NCBI RefSeq assembly: GCF_004345245.1
Contig: NZ_SLUQ01000012.1
Span: 1-35,106, forward strand
DNA length: 35,106 nucleotides
Source of the DNA: Rhizobium sp. BK251
GTDB lineage: Bacteria > Pseudomonadota > Alphaproteobacteria > Rhizobiales > Rhizobiaceae
Direction: 5' to 3'
The number at the start of each line of letters is the position of its first letter. The stretch's first letter is position 1. The position numbers and the translations under genes were made by a program. Under the pieces are notes generated by a model that saw nothing but the letters and a program-made list of their open reading frames with translations, was not told the DNA's origin and searched no databases. Positions 7,586 to 15,637 of the stretch are shown in pieces.

Positions 7586-8347
7586 ATGATGGAGATTATT
7601 AGAGAGACACACACCAAACCAAGCAAAAGCCTCGCTTCCGTTAGCCAGGCCTCCAATGATAACCGGCGGAAGCGTCTCGCTTTCGGCCGCTCCGTGTTTC
7701 CCGAAGACGTCGTCGCCCGCATCTTCAGACCATCACACTCGGTGATGACATCGGGCAAAGCACGAATGAACGGCTGGCTGCTTGTCTTCGAGCGCCGCAG
7801 CGCGCCGTTCATTGAGCCTTTGATGGGCTATACGGGCACCACGGATACGCTGACGCAGGTGGAGCTGGAGTTTCCAACGCTGCGATCCGCCATCCGCTAT
7901 GCCGAGCGGCAAGGCCTGACCTATGTCGTGCAGGGTCCGGCAAGCAAAGCTGCGGCCCTGACAAAGAAAGGAATTCGTCGCCGATTGAACCGGCCATCTC
8001 ACGCCTTCTCCGATGCGACATTGGAGCGGCTCGGCCTCGCCGCGCTTCAGGAGAGCTACGGTCAGGCAATGGTCGAGGCGGCGGAACGGCACGATGCTTC
8101 CGGTCCCGCCACATGGTCATCGCCCATAGATGTCATCCGTGATCCGACGCTGTCTCTCGAAGCAAAGCGCTCGATCCTGATGAACTGGGCATGGACCGAA
8201 TATCTGATCGACCAGGCGACCAACGAAGGCATGCCGGTGAACAATCGTCCGTCCCGCCTTAATGAGGTCGAGCAGGCGCTGCTTGCGCTCGAAGGAGACG
8301 TTGAGCGCAGGCAGGACCGTACCACTGCCGATCGGAAAGCTGCATGA
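7586..8347 (+). CDS. Fusion: NDUFS4-like (ETC complex I accessory) domain plus stress-associated C-terminal module
   Basis: The 253-residue protein follows GGGAGGG. Residues about 43-117 (ARIFRPSHSVMTSGKARMNG, then PLMGYTGTTDTLTQVELEF, then AIRYAERQGLTYVV) match the NDUFS4-like fold of the complex I accessory subunit found in alphaproteobacteria. Residues about 178-237 (SPIDVIRDPTLSLEAKRSIL, then MNWAWTEYLID, ending EVEQALLALEGD) match the module of the 2139 gene. It lies in the heat-shock operon between hsp20 and the omega-like gene. It lacks membrane segments. A role in protecting or remodelling respiratory complexes under heat stress is an inference; no catalytic residues are evident. Confidence 0.82.
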   Translation: MMEIIRETHTKPSKSLASVSQASNDNRRKRLAFGRSVFPEDVVARIFRPSHSVMTSGKARMNGWLLVFERRSAPFIEPLMGYTGTTDTLTQVELEFPTLRSAIRYAERQGLTYVVQGPASKAAALTKKGIRRRLNRPSHAFSDATLERLGLAALQESYGQAMVEAAERHDASGPATWSSPIDVIRDPTLSLEAKRSILMNWAWTEYLIDQATNEGMPVNNRPSRLNEVEQALLALEGDVERRQDRTTADRKAA

Positions 8348-8356
8348 GGTGCACCC

Positions 8357-8680
8357 ATGGACCCGCATGTCGTTTTCGGTTGCCAGGAGATTGTGCCGAA
8401 CAGGTTTACGCTGACGATGGCCGCAGCTGCCCGTGCCCGTGCCCTCAACCGCGGTGCGGGACCGAGGCTTGATCTGCCGCATGCCAGTGTAAGCGATCTT
8501 GCGCTGCATGAGATCGCCCGTGGCGCGTTCAGCCACGACGAGCTCGCGCCGTTCTTGCCCGAATTGGCAGCAACAACGCTTCCTCCGGCTCCTAATCCAA
8601 CCACAACCGAGCTTCGCGGCGACGGCGCGGCAAGCGCCGCCGCCGCACCCGCCTTCTGTCCGCAGGAGACGGTTCAATGA
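8357..8680 (+). CDS. RNA polymerase omega (RpoZ)-like protein
   Basis: A 107-residue protein. Residues 9-59 resemble the omega subunit core: the block CQEIVPNRFTLTMAAAARAR corresponds to the RpoZ Asn-Arg-Phe-x-Leu-x3-Ala-Ala-x-Arg-Ala-Arg signature, and DLALHEIARGAF to the Ala-Leu-x-Glu-Ile-x-x-Gly helix. Omega assists assembly of beta' and, in many bacteria, ppGpp and sigma choice. The C-terminal third is Ala/Pro-rich and not conserved. It starts 9 nt after the fusion gene. I would expect the canonical rpoZ to be chromosomal, so this is probably a divergent paralogue that could form a heat-stress form of RNA polymerase; that function is inferred. Confidence 0.72.
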   Translation: MDPHVVFGCQEIVPNRFTLTMAAAARARALNRGAGPRLDLPHASVSDLALHEIARGAFSHDELAPFLPELAATTLPPAPNPTTTELRGDGAASAAAAPAFCPQETVQ

Positions 8681-8712
8681 TGATGCAACCAACCGATGAG
8701 GAGAAATGAACG

Positions 8713-9078
8713 ATGCTGAAGTCCCTGTCTTCCAACAACCGGACCGCTTTCGATATCGTCAATATCGTTGCCGGTCTTGGTCTTCTTGTCTCACCGTGGC
8801 TAATTGGCTTCGCCGCTGAAACCTATGCCGCCTGGAATGCCTGGCTCGTCGGCGCGGCCATCGCCGTGATCGCCGCTGTGGCTCTCTATGCCTTCTATGA
8901 GGCGGAGGAATGGGTCAACCTAGTGCTCGGCATTTGGGCGGTAGCTGCTCCATGGGTTCTCGGCTTCGCGGGCGTGACGGCTGCGATGTGGGTCCATGTT
9001 GTTGCCGGTCTTGTCGTCGCGGTGCTTGCCGCCGGCAACATCTGGTTCGGCCATAACCGCCCGCTCTCGACCGCCTGA
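8713..9078 (+). CDS. SPW-repeat membrane protein
   Basis: A 121-residue very hydrophobic protein with four predicted membrane helices in two repeats. Each repeat contains the motif that names the family: SPWLIGF (about residues 27-33) and its partner APWVLGF (about 79-85). SPW proteins are small bacterial membrane proteins of unknown function. GAGGAG precedes the start. A 10-codon minigene (8677-8709) overlaps the omega stop as ATGA and ends 3 nt before this ATG, which could couple translation of the two genes. It is the last gene before a strong terminator. Confidence 0.9.
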   Translation: MLKSLSSNNRTAFDIVNIVAGLGLLVSPWLIGFAAETYAAWNAWLVGAAIAVIAAVALYAFYEAEEWVNLVLGIWAVAAPWVLGFAGVTAAMWVHVVAGLVVAVLAAGNIWFGHNRPLSTA

Positions 9079-9085
9079 TCCTATG

Positions 9086-9120
9086 GAGGCGGGTCCGGAT
9101 CTTCGGACCCGCCTCTTTTT
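9086..9120 (+). terminator. Rho-independent terminator of the hsp20-SPW unit
   Basis: A perfect 12-bp stem (GAGGCGGGTCCG, 9086-9097, with CGGACCCGCCTC, 9104-9115), a 6-nt loop and TTTTT at 9116-9120 lie right after the SPW gene stop. Confidence 0.95.
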
Positions 9121-9180
9121 CGAGTCCTTCATGCGTCATGCCCGGAGGGATACCAATCATTTCAATTCATGGAGCAACCG

Positions 9181-10566
9181 ATGTTCGATCTCACCCCGAG
9201 GCTTCGCACGATTGCCATTTCCGCAGCCGTCGCCGCCGGAGCCATTTTCTTCACCACAAGCCCATTGCCTGCGCAAATGACAGGACAGGCTTCTTCGTCC
9301 ACCGGCCTGCCGACGCTGGCGCCGATGCTGGAACAGGTCACACCCGCCGTCGTCAATATCGCGGTCGTCTCCCGAGCGCCGGCGCAAGACAACCCGCTCT
9401 ATAGCGATCCCAACTTCCGAAGGTTCTTCAATCTGCCGGAGCAACAGCAGCAGGCTCGGATGAGCGCCGGCTCCGGTGTCATCGTCGACGCCAACAAAGG
9501 ATATGTGCTGACCAACCATCACGTCGTCGACGGCGGATCAAAAATCTCGGTCACGCTGAAGGATGGCCGACAGCTCCCGGCAAAACTGATTGGCAGCGAC
9601 AAGGAGACCGACATTGCCCTGCTCCAGATCAATGCCAAAAACCTGACAGCCATTCAGATCGGGGATTCCGATGCCCTTAAGGTCGGGGACTATGTCGTCG
9701 CCATCGGCAATCCCTTCGGACTTGGTCAGACGGTTACCTCTGGCATCGTCAGCGCACTCGGTCGCAGCGGGCTCAATATCGAAGGCTATGAGGACTTCAT
9801 CCAGACCGATGCCTCGATAAACCCCGGCAATTCCGGTGGGGCGCTCGTGACGCTCGACGGCAAGCTGATCGGGATCAACACTGCGATCCTCAGCCCGGCC
9901 GGCGCCAATGTCGGCATCGGCTTCGCAGTCCCGAGCGACATGGTGCTATCGGTGATGAACCAACTGGCGACCCAAGGCGAGGTGCGCCGCGGCAGACTCG
10001 GCATCGGCATCCAGGACCTGACGCCCGACGTGGCCGAGGCACTCAAGCTCGGTGAGCTGCGGGGCGCACTGATTGGCAGCGTCGAACCTGGCTCAGCGGC
10101 CGCGCGGGCCGGATTGAGGACCGGCGACGTGGTTACCGCGATCGACAATCGCCCCGTCCACAGTGCAACCGATCTCAGGAACCGGATCGGCCTCACCCCG
10201 ATCGGAACCAGGATCAATGTGACGGTAAAGCGCGGTGATGGCGAGCGGGTGATCGCCGTCACGATCACATCGGAAGACCGGTCGTCCGCCGACCTCTCCG
10301 GCACGCCCCTCGATGGCGCCAAAATGCGGGAAGCATCTGCCGAAGAGGCTCGCCAGGCCGGTGCCCCCGGCGTTGTGATCGAGGGTCTCGGCTCAGGTAG
10401 CATGGCGGCCCGCAGCGGACTGCAGGCCGGTGACATAATCGTGGCGGCCAATCGCTCGCCGGTCTCTTCCGTCGCGGATTTGCGTAAGGCGCTTGCCGAC
10501 AAACCGGCAATCCTCGCGCTTGAACTGATCCGAGATGGCGATCCTCTCCTTCTCGTCGTCCGATAG
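9181..10566 (+). CDS. DegP/HtrA-family periplasmic serine protease (Do-like)
   Basis: The protein has 461 residues from the ATG at 9181, 6 nt after GGAG; an ATG at 9169 in frame lacks a good site. A hydrophobic N-terminal segment (about 8-32, ending at Ala-Gln) looks like a signal peptide or anchor. The trypsin-like domain shows the triad His114 (TNHHVVDGG), Asp144 (KETDIALL) and Ser218 (NPGNSGGAL). Two PDZ domains follow at about 272-358 and 375-461. HtrA proteases degrade or chaperone misfolded envelope proteins, extending the island's quality control to the periplasm. It stands alone after the 9086-9120 terminator. Confidence 0.95.
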   Translation: MFDLTPRLRTIAISAAVAAGAIFFTTSPLPAQMTGQASSSTGLPTLAPMLEQVTPAVVNIAVVSRAPAQDNPLYSDPNFRRFFNLPEQQQQARMSAGSGVIVDANKGYVLTNHHVVDGGSKISVTLKDGRQLPAKLIGSDKETDIALLQINAKNLTAIQIGDSDALKVGDYVVAIGNPFGLGQTVTSGIVSALGRSGLNIEGYEDFIQTDASINPGNSGGALVTLDGKLIGINTAILSPAGANVGIGFAVPSDMVLSVMNQLATQGEVRRGRLGIGIQDLTPDVAEALKLGELRGALIGSVEPGSAAARAGLRTGDVVTAIDNRPVHSATDLRNRIGLTPIGTRINVTVKRGDGERVIAVTITSEDRSSADLSGTPLDGAKMREASAEEARQAGAPGVVIEGLGSGSMAARSGLQAGDIIVAANRSPVSSVADLRKALADKPAILALELIRDGDPLLLVVR

Positions 10567-10710
10567 CGGAGCGATGATTAAACGGTCCCGCTCACTTGCG
10601 AAGTGGGACCCAATCGACCTTTCGTCTTGCCCTCCAACAGGAAACCGGGCCGCCGCCTATATGAGAGGAGAATTGATCGCAGTGTATGTTACCTGTGACA
10701 GGAGATATGC

Positions 10711-11634
10711 ATGAGCCGAGATCCATATGAGCTTCTGGGCGTGAAACGGGATGCGCCGCAAAAGGAAATCCAGAGTGCATTCCGCAAGCTGGCCAAGAAG
10801 CTGCATCCCGACTTGAACCCCGGCGATAAAAATGCCGAGGCCAGGTTCAAGGAGATTTCCGCGGCCTACGAGCTTTTGAGCGATGAGCAGAAGCGGGCCC
10901 GCTTCGACCGTGGCGAGATCGATATGACGGGGGCCGAACAGGCGCCCCGCAACTTCTATCGCGACTATGCCTCGGCCAGCGGTCCCGGTGAGCCCTACCA
11001 CAATAGCGGCGGGTTTGCCGATTTTGGCGATTCGGACGATATTTTCGCGAGCTTCTTCTCGCGCCGCGCCGGCCCTGGCGGCGGGTCCCCGTTCCGCGCT
11101 CCCGGACGTGACCGCCATTTCTCGATGGAGATCGATTTTCTCGATGCGATGAAGGGTACCAAAACCCAGGTTAAGCTACCCGAGGGTCCGGCTATCGAAG
11201 TGCAGGTTCCCCCCGGGACACGTGATGGCCAAACGCTGCGGCTGCGGGGCAAAGGCGAACCCGGGTTCGGGGGCGGTGCCGCCGGCGACGCGCTGATCGT
11301 TATCACGGTGCGGCCTCACCGCTTTTTCACGCGCGACGGTGACGACATCCGCCTCGAACTTCCGGTTACGCTCAGCGAGGCCGTGCTTGGCGGCAAGGTG
11401 CGCGTGCCCACTCCCTCCGGCCCAATCGACCTAGCCCTCCCCCCCAATTCCAGCAGCGGCAAGGTCTTGCGTATCAAGGGCAAGGGTGTGCCGCGCGGAA
11501 ATGGCAGCGCCGGTGACGTCTATGTGACTGTGAAGGTCGTGTTGCCCGACCGTCCGGACGAAGATCTGACCAGCTTCATCAAACGCTGGGCTTCTGGAAC
11601 GACACAAAATCCGAGAAAGGGCATGGAGGGCTGA
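10711..11634 (+). CDS. cbpA: CbpA-type DnaJ co-chaperone
   Basis: A 307-residue protein. The J-domain occupies residues 4-70 with the essential HPD motif at 32-34. A Gly/Phe-rich linker follows (to about 145). Two C-terminal beta-domains (about 135-290) have no zinc-finger cysteines, which distinguishes CbpA from DnaJ. It stimulates Hsp70 (DnaK) ATPase. ACAGGAGATATGC precedes the ATG. The next gene, a CbpM-like modulator, starts 2 nt after the stop, as in cbpAM operons. Confidence 0.92.
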   Translation: MSRDPYELLGVKRDAPQKEIQSAFRKLAKKLHPDLNPGDKNAEARFKEISAAYELLSDEQKRARFDRGEIDMTGAEQAPRNFYRDYASASGPGEPYHNSGGFADFGDSDDIFASFFSRRAGPGGGSPFRAPGRDRHFSMEIDFLDAMKGTKTQVKLPEGPAIEVQVPPGTRDGQTLRLRGKGEPGFGGGAAGDALIVITVRPHRFFTRDGDDIRLELPVTLSEAVLGGKVRVPTPSGPIDLALPPNSSSGKVLRIKGKGVPRGNGSAGDVYVTVKVVLPDRPDEDLTSFIKRWASGTTQNPRKGMEG

Positions 11635-11636
11635 CC

Positions 11637-11969
11637 ATGGACGATCATGAATTCTGTCTTCGCCTCAAAATCGAAGTAACCGAGCTCGAACTGTGGATCC
11701 GGGAAGGTTGGCTGGCGCCGCAGATCGCCGAGCACCAACGCCGCTTCCGGGATGCAGATCTAGCTCGCGCCCGGCTGATCCTAGATCTGACGCACGGCAT
11801 GGGCGTCAACGAAGCCGGAGTTGATATTGTCATGGATCTTGTCGACCAGCTTCAGGGCATGCGCGGCGCGATGCGCGACATCGTAACGGTCGTCAGCGGA
11901 GAGGATGTTGCAGTCCAACAACGTTTGGTAGCAGCTCTGGACAAGCTCCACACCATTTGGCGAATGTGA
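11637..11969 (+). CDS. cbpM: CbpM-like chaperone modulator
   Basis: A 110-residue helical protein starting 2 nt after cbpA. The block LELWIREGWLAPQ (about 17-29) and the DADLARARLILDLTHGMGVN stretch resemble CbpM, a MerR-like-fold protein that binds the CbpA J-domain and inhibits it. The remaining helices (GVDIVMDLVDQLQGM) fit the same fold. Position, size and motifs agree, so the assignment is firm although sequence conservation in this family is low. Confidence 0.85.
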   Translation: MDDHEFCLRLKIEVTELELWIREGWLAPQIAEHQRRFRDADLARARLILDLTHGMGVNEAGVDIVMDLVDQLQGMRGAMRDIVTVVSGEDVAVQQRLVAALDKLHTIWRM

Positions 11970-12011
11970 GAGGATTCGCGGCAGGTAAGAAAACAATCTC
12001 GTGGCGGATGT

Positions 12012-12092
12012 TCCTATGACGACATCATTGAGGCGCTGGAGACGTTGGACAAGAACGATGAGCGCGAGGACGAGGTTCGTCCGCCGCGATGA
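12012..12092 (+). pseudogene. 3' remnant of a third copy of the 2139-type module
   Basis: A 26-codon open stretch starting SYDDIIEALETLDKND matches SYDEIIEALKTLDRSD at the end of the 2139 module and then runs to a natural-looking TGA. Nothing upstream in frame is similar, and the frame is closed by a stop at 11967. It is the last third of a deleted gene, left between cbpM and kaiC. The cut suggests a deletion or rearrangement here. Confidence 0.75.
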
Positions 12093-12265
12093 GAGCGAGC
12101 CTGCTGTAAAGCCGTAACACTCCCTTTAGGCAGGTCTGCGGCTTCACCACAACCAGCCTGTCATTGATGTTTCGAGAAACCTAAATATAACGAGCAGGCA
12201 TCTTTCAACGACGATGATGCGCGCGCTCCGGCCCGGATCACGCTAACAGTTTTGAAAGATGAGTT

Positions 12266-13708
12266 ATGCCGAAACGAAAAGCGCCAGCGGTTGTCAGCAC
12301 AGGCATCACAGGATTGAACGAAATCCTGCGTGGTGGTCTACCAGCGTCCAATCTCTATATGCTGCAAGGCGCTCCGGGCTCCGGTAAGACGACAGCCGCG
12401 CTGCAGTTCCTTCGCGCCGGGGTGGAAGTAGGAGAGAGTTGCATCTACGTGACACTGTCGCAGACGGCGGCAGAGCTTGAAGCCATTGCTGTTTCACACG
12501 GCTGGACACTCGATGGCATTCGGGTCGAAGAACTGTCGACATCCGGTTCGGTCAGCGAAGCCGATGACCAGAGCATATTTCTGACCGCAGACCTCAGGCT
12601 CGACGAGACGCGAAAGGCGATCGAGGCAGCGATCGAAGAACACAAGCCGCGGCGCCTTGTTTACGACTCCCTCCTCGAAATCCGCCTGATCACCGGTGAC
12701 TCCCCAAGGTTTCGTCGCGAACTGATCGGTTTCAAGTCCTTTCTTGCCAAGCGCAACGTCGTCGCACTTCTTCTTGACACCCAGACAACCGGCTATGACC
12801 GCAGTGGCGAGGAAGTAGAGGGGCTTGCTCATGGGGTCATCCGTTTCGACAAGTCACTGGAGGAGTACGGCGCTGTGCGGCGTCGTGTGGAAGTTTCCAA
12901 GATGCGCGGTGTCCCCGTTGCCGATGGTTATCACGACATGGTAATCCGGGAAGGTGAAGGGGTCATCGTTTTTCCTCGTATTATGCCCAACACTGCATCT
13001 GAGGCCACCAAGCCGGAACTGATCAAATCAGGTGTTGCAGCGCTCGACGACATGTTTGGCGGCGGCCAGGAGGCTGGAACTACGACGCTGGTCATCGGAC
13101 AGTCGGGCACTGGCAAGTCGACTATGTCGTCACTCTATGCGACCGCTGCACTCGACCGCGGCGAGAACGTTGCGCTGTTCTTGTTCGAAGAGAGGCTGGA
13201 AACGTTCTTCCGCCGGTCGGAAGGCCTGGGAATGCAGCTTCGGCAGTTTCATAAGGATGGAAAGCTCATCCTGCGGGATTTCAATCCGAACGAAATCTCA
13301 CCGGGTGAATTTGGTCAAATCGTCCAGGACGCGGTGACGCAAAACAAAGTCCGCGTCGTCGTCATCGATAGCCTGACCGGCTATCTGAACTCGCTACCGC
13401 ATCGGGAAAAGGCGGTCCGCGACATCCAATCCCTTCTCAAATTCCTGGCTCGTTCGGGCGTGCTGACGATACTGATTGTCGCTCAGCACGGCCTGATCGG
13501 TCAGAATGTCGGCATCGACGTAGATGTCAGCTTTCTGGGCGACACCGTGCTCCTGCTGCGGATCATGGAGCATGAGGGTCGGCTGCGCCGCAACATCACC
13601 GTTGTCAAAAAGCGCCACGGTCCACATGACCTCAACATCCAGGAACTGCTGATCGAGAGCGGCAGCGTCAGCGTCGTTTCCTATAACCCTCTTCCTGACC
13701 CGAAATGA
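12266..13708 (+). CDS. KaiC-family double ATPase
   Basis: The 480-residue protein has two RecA-like KaiC domains. CI has Walker A GAPGSGKTT (35-43); CII has GQSGTGKST (278-286). The catalytic Glu pair of CII is intact (FEER, Glu308-Glu309), but the equivalent CI position reads Ser65-Gln66, so CI is probably a slow or dead ATPase. By eye, the KaiC autophosphorylation pair Ser-Thr corresponds to Ser422-Phe423. In cyanobacteria KaiC is the clock ATPase; proteobacterial homologues are linked to stress or timing signals. No kaiA or kaiB is present. The gene overlaps the following kinase by ATGA, so the two are translationally coupled. Confidence 0.92.
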   Translation: MPKRKAPAVVSTGITGLNEILRGGLPASNLYMLQGAPGSGKTTAALQFLRAGVEVGESCIYVTLSQTAAELEAIAVSHGWTLDGIRVEELSTSGSVSEADDQSIFLTADLRLDETRKAIEAAIEEHKPRRLVYDSLLEIRLITGDSPRFRRELIGFKSFLAKRNVVALLLDTQTTGYDRSGEEVEGLAHGVIRFDKSLEEYGAVRRRVEVSKMRGVPVADGYHDMVIREGEGVIVFPRIMPNTASEATKPELIKSGVAALDDMFGGGQEAGTTTLVIGQSGTGKSTMSSLYATAALDRGENVALFLFEERLETFFRRSEGLGMQLRQFHKDGKLILRDFNPNEISPGEFGQIVQDAVTQNKVRVVVIDSLTGYLNSLPHREKAVRDIQSLLKFLARSGVLTILIVAQHGLIGQNVGIDVDVSFLGDTVLLLRIMEHEGRLRRNITVVKKRHGPHDLNIQELLIESGSVSVVSYNPLPDPK

Positions 13709-14754
13709 ATGAAACACCTAGTGAACTGGATTGGGTGCTCATAATTGCCCCGTTTCGCAAGGACGCCGAGTACATCGCGGCTTCCTTGGAGGTGCAGAAC
13801 GTCGCGGTCCGGCACGGTCAGGCTGGCGAGGATTTGGCTGAAAATCTGGCGCTTTCGCCCGGCGTCATCCTCATCACCCATGAGGCGCTAAGCCCACCCG
13901 TCGTCGCAACCATTGGCGATCATCTCGCCGGCCAGCCTGACTGGTCCGAAGTGCCAATCGTGGTCCTGCTTGAGCGCGCGGCTCCCATTGCACAGATCCG
14001 CACTCAGCTTCAAAGCGCCTGGCCGAGCGCCCGCCTCCTGTTCTATACACGCCCAATCGCGCGACTGGAACTGGCCAATAGCATTCAGACCAACCTGCTC
14101 GTCCGATTGCGCCAGAAGCAGGTGCGCGATGCCATTGAGCGCGAAGTCGAGTTGCGGCTGGAGCTCAATCATCGCATTAAGAACATTCTTGCCAGCGTCA
14201 CCTCAATCTTTCAAATGACGCGACGCGGCGCGTCTACGGTTGATGAGCTTGCGGCAGATTTCACAGGCCGGCTTCGTGCTCTTTCCGACGTCCACACCGC
14301 AGTGTTCGAAGCAGGCGGAGACGAAATCTCACTGTTATCCGTGATCGCGGTAACCGTCGCACCCTATAACGGTGAGAGCTTGACTCGGATCAATATTGCC
14401 GGCCCGGACCTTCTTGTCGGACGGATCGCCGCGACAACCATCGCCCTTTGCCTCCACGAACTGACGACGAATGCCATCAAGTACGGCGCACTGTCTCAAG
14501 GCGACGGCAGCGTCAACATTGCCTGGTCCGTTTCGGAGGAAGATCCACCCATGTTTTCAATGAACTGGATCGAATCGGGCGGCCCCAAAGTCGTTCAACC
14601 GACGCGGCAGGGCTACGGCACAAAATATGTTCGCTCGGCTCTCGCCTCGCTCTTGGGGGCAGCGCCGACGATCACGTTCGATCGCAATGGATTTCGATGC
14701 CAAGCCGCGGGTCCGCTAGCAAGACTTGTGCGGCAGTCGGCGGAAGCTGTTTGA
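13705..14754 (+). CDS. HWE-family histidine kinase with degenerate receiver-like N-terminus (KaiC partner)
   Basis: A 349-residue soluble protein. Residues about 8-130 are predicted alpha/beta and receiver-like but lack a clear phosphoacceptor Asp, so a pseudo-receiver is likely. The phosphoacceptor is His156 in LRLELNHRIKN. The ATPase has the N-box CLHELTTNAIKYG, a Trp-x-Glu (MNWIESGG) and a GYGTKYV glycine loop, as in HWE/HisKA_2 kinases. Its start overlaps the kaiC stop, and a single-domain receiver follows at 14891, suggesting a KaiC-kinase-receiver chain. It lacks membrane segments, so the input is probably cytoplasmic. Confidence 0.88.
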   Translation: MNETPSELDWVLIIAPFRKDAEYIAASLEVQNVAVRHGQAGEDLAENLALSPGVILITHEALSPPVVATIGDHLAGQPDWSEVPIVVLLERAAPIAQIRTQLQSAWPSARLLFYTRPIARLELANSIQTNLLVRLRQKQVRDAIEREVELRLELNHRIKNILASVTSIFQMTRRGASTVDELAADFTGRLRALSDVHTAVFEAGGDEISLLSVIAVTVAPYNGESLTRINIAGPDLLVGRIAATTIALCLHELTTNAIKYGALSQGDGSVNIAWSVSEEDPPMFSMNWIESGGPKVVQPTRQGYGTKYVRSALASLLGAAPTITFDRNGFRCQAAGPLARLVRQSAEAV

Positions 14755-14890
14755 TACAGCATCCGTTATCGGAAGGGTTACACACCTTACTGAAGACATT
14801 CCCGAACCTGGCGGATCATATTCGTACGAGAGACGTTATCATACTCTTAGACCATTTCATCCGCCTGTAAATCATGAGGGATCGTAGGGG

Positions 14891-15253
14891 ATGGGCGGCA
14901 ACGGTATAACGGTCCTTGTCGTGGAGGACGAGGCTCTCGTTCGGATGGATATTGCGCTATTTCTAGAGGACGAAGGTTTCCAGGTGCTGGAAGCATCGAA
15001 CGCCGACGACGCCATCAGCCTGCTCGACGCACATCCGGAGGTTCGTCTTATGTTCACCGATATCGATATGCCTGGCAGCATGGATGGCTTGAAACTAGCG
15101 GCCGCGGTTCGAGATCGATGGCCACCTGTCAAGATCATCGTGACATCGGGTCATCGCCACATGAGCGATGATACCCTTCCGTTCGTCGGCCGCTTTTTCA
15201 GTAAGCCCTATGATCCGTCACGTGTGATTCACGCGATACGCGAAATGATCTAA
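14891..15253 (+). CDS. Single-domain response regulator (receiver only)
   Basis: A 120-residue CheY-like receiver. The acidic pocket is VVEDEAL (about 10-16), the phosphoacceptor is Asp57 (FTDIDMPG), the Thr switch sits in IVTSGH and the Lys in FFSKPYD. There is no output domain, so it passes phosphate on or acts by protein contact. The layout (Gly-Ser-Met-Asp-Gly after the Asp) is common for receivers partnered with HWE kinases. It lies 136 nt after the KaiC-linked kinase, in the same direction. Confidence 0.92.
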   Translation: MGGNGITVLVVEDEALVRMDIALFLEDEGFQVLEASNADDAISLLDAHPEVRLMFTDIDMPGSMDGLKLAAAVRDRWPPVKIIVTSGHRHMSDDTLPFVGRFFSKPYDPSRVIHAIREMI

Positions 15254-15378
15254 CACGATGAGGTTCTAAGCTGAGCGAGACCGTCAAGCCAAGGATGCCG
15301 ATGCTAGCAACTCTGCAAATCGCAACCGCCACCATGATGCCCGATGAGATCATTACCTTGAAGGCAAGCAAGACAAAC

Positions 15379-15588
15379 TTACTGGGCTTTGGTCGCCGAC
15401 GGCCAATCGTTTGAGGGCTCGTCGATCTGATGATCTGGGGTCTCGTCCATCCTATCACGAAGCTGGGTAGATTCTTTCTCGATCATGTAGATCACCGCGG
15501 ATCTCTCGGCACCTTTAGCGACGAGATCATCGATCAACGCGTGCAGCCTCGGTTTGACTTGTTTCAAAATGTTCTGGTTGTCACTCAT
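15379..15588 (-). CDS. Small protein downstream of the LOV kinase-receiver pair
   Basis: A 69-residue charged protein from the ATG at 15588, with GGGAGGAAGTG immediately before it on the minus strand. The first 50 residues look like two amphipathic helices (VKPRLHALIDDLVAKG, then SAVIYMIEKESTQL); the tail is polar. I do not recognise the family. It follows the receiver gene by 49 nt in the same direction and is probably co-transcribed. It could be a small regulator of the signalling pair, but nothing in it proves this; it does not look like NepR. Confidence 0.7.
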   Translation of the reverse strand: MSDNQNILKQVKPRLHALIDDLVAKGAERSAVIYMIEKESTQLRDRMDETPDHQIDEPSNDWPSATKAQ

Positions 15589-15637
15589 CACTTCCTCCCA
15601 TTTTTGCTCCGTGTTGGCCGACGCTCCTCCTTGCGTC

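Noticed and set aside
15198..15458. Hydrophobic minus-strand frame at the convergent junction
   Set aside because: It overlaps both the receiver end and the small gene end, and lacks a ribosome site and conservation signs.
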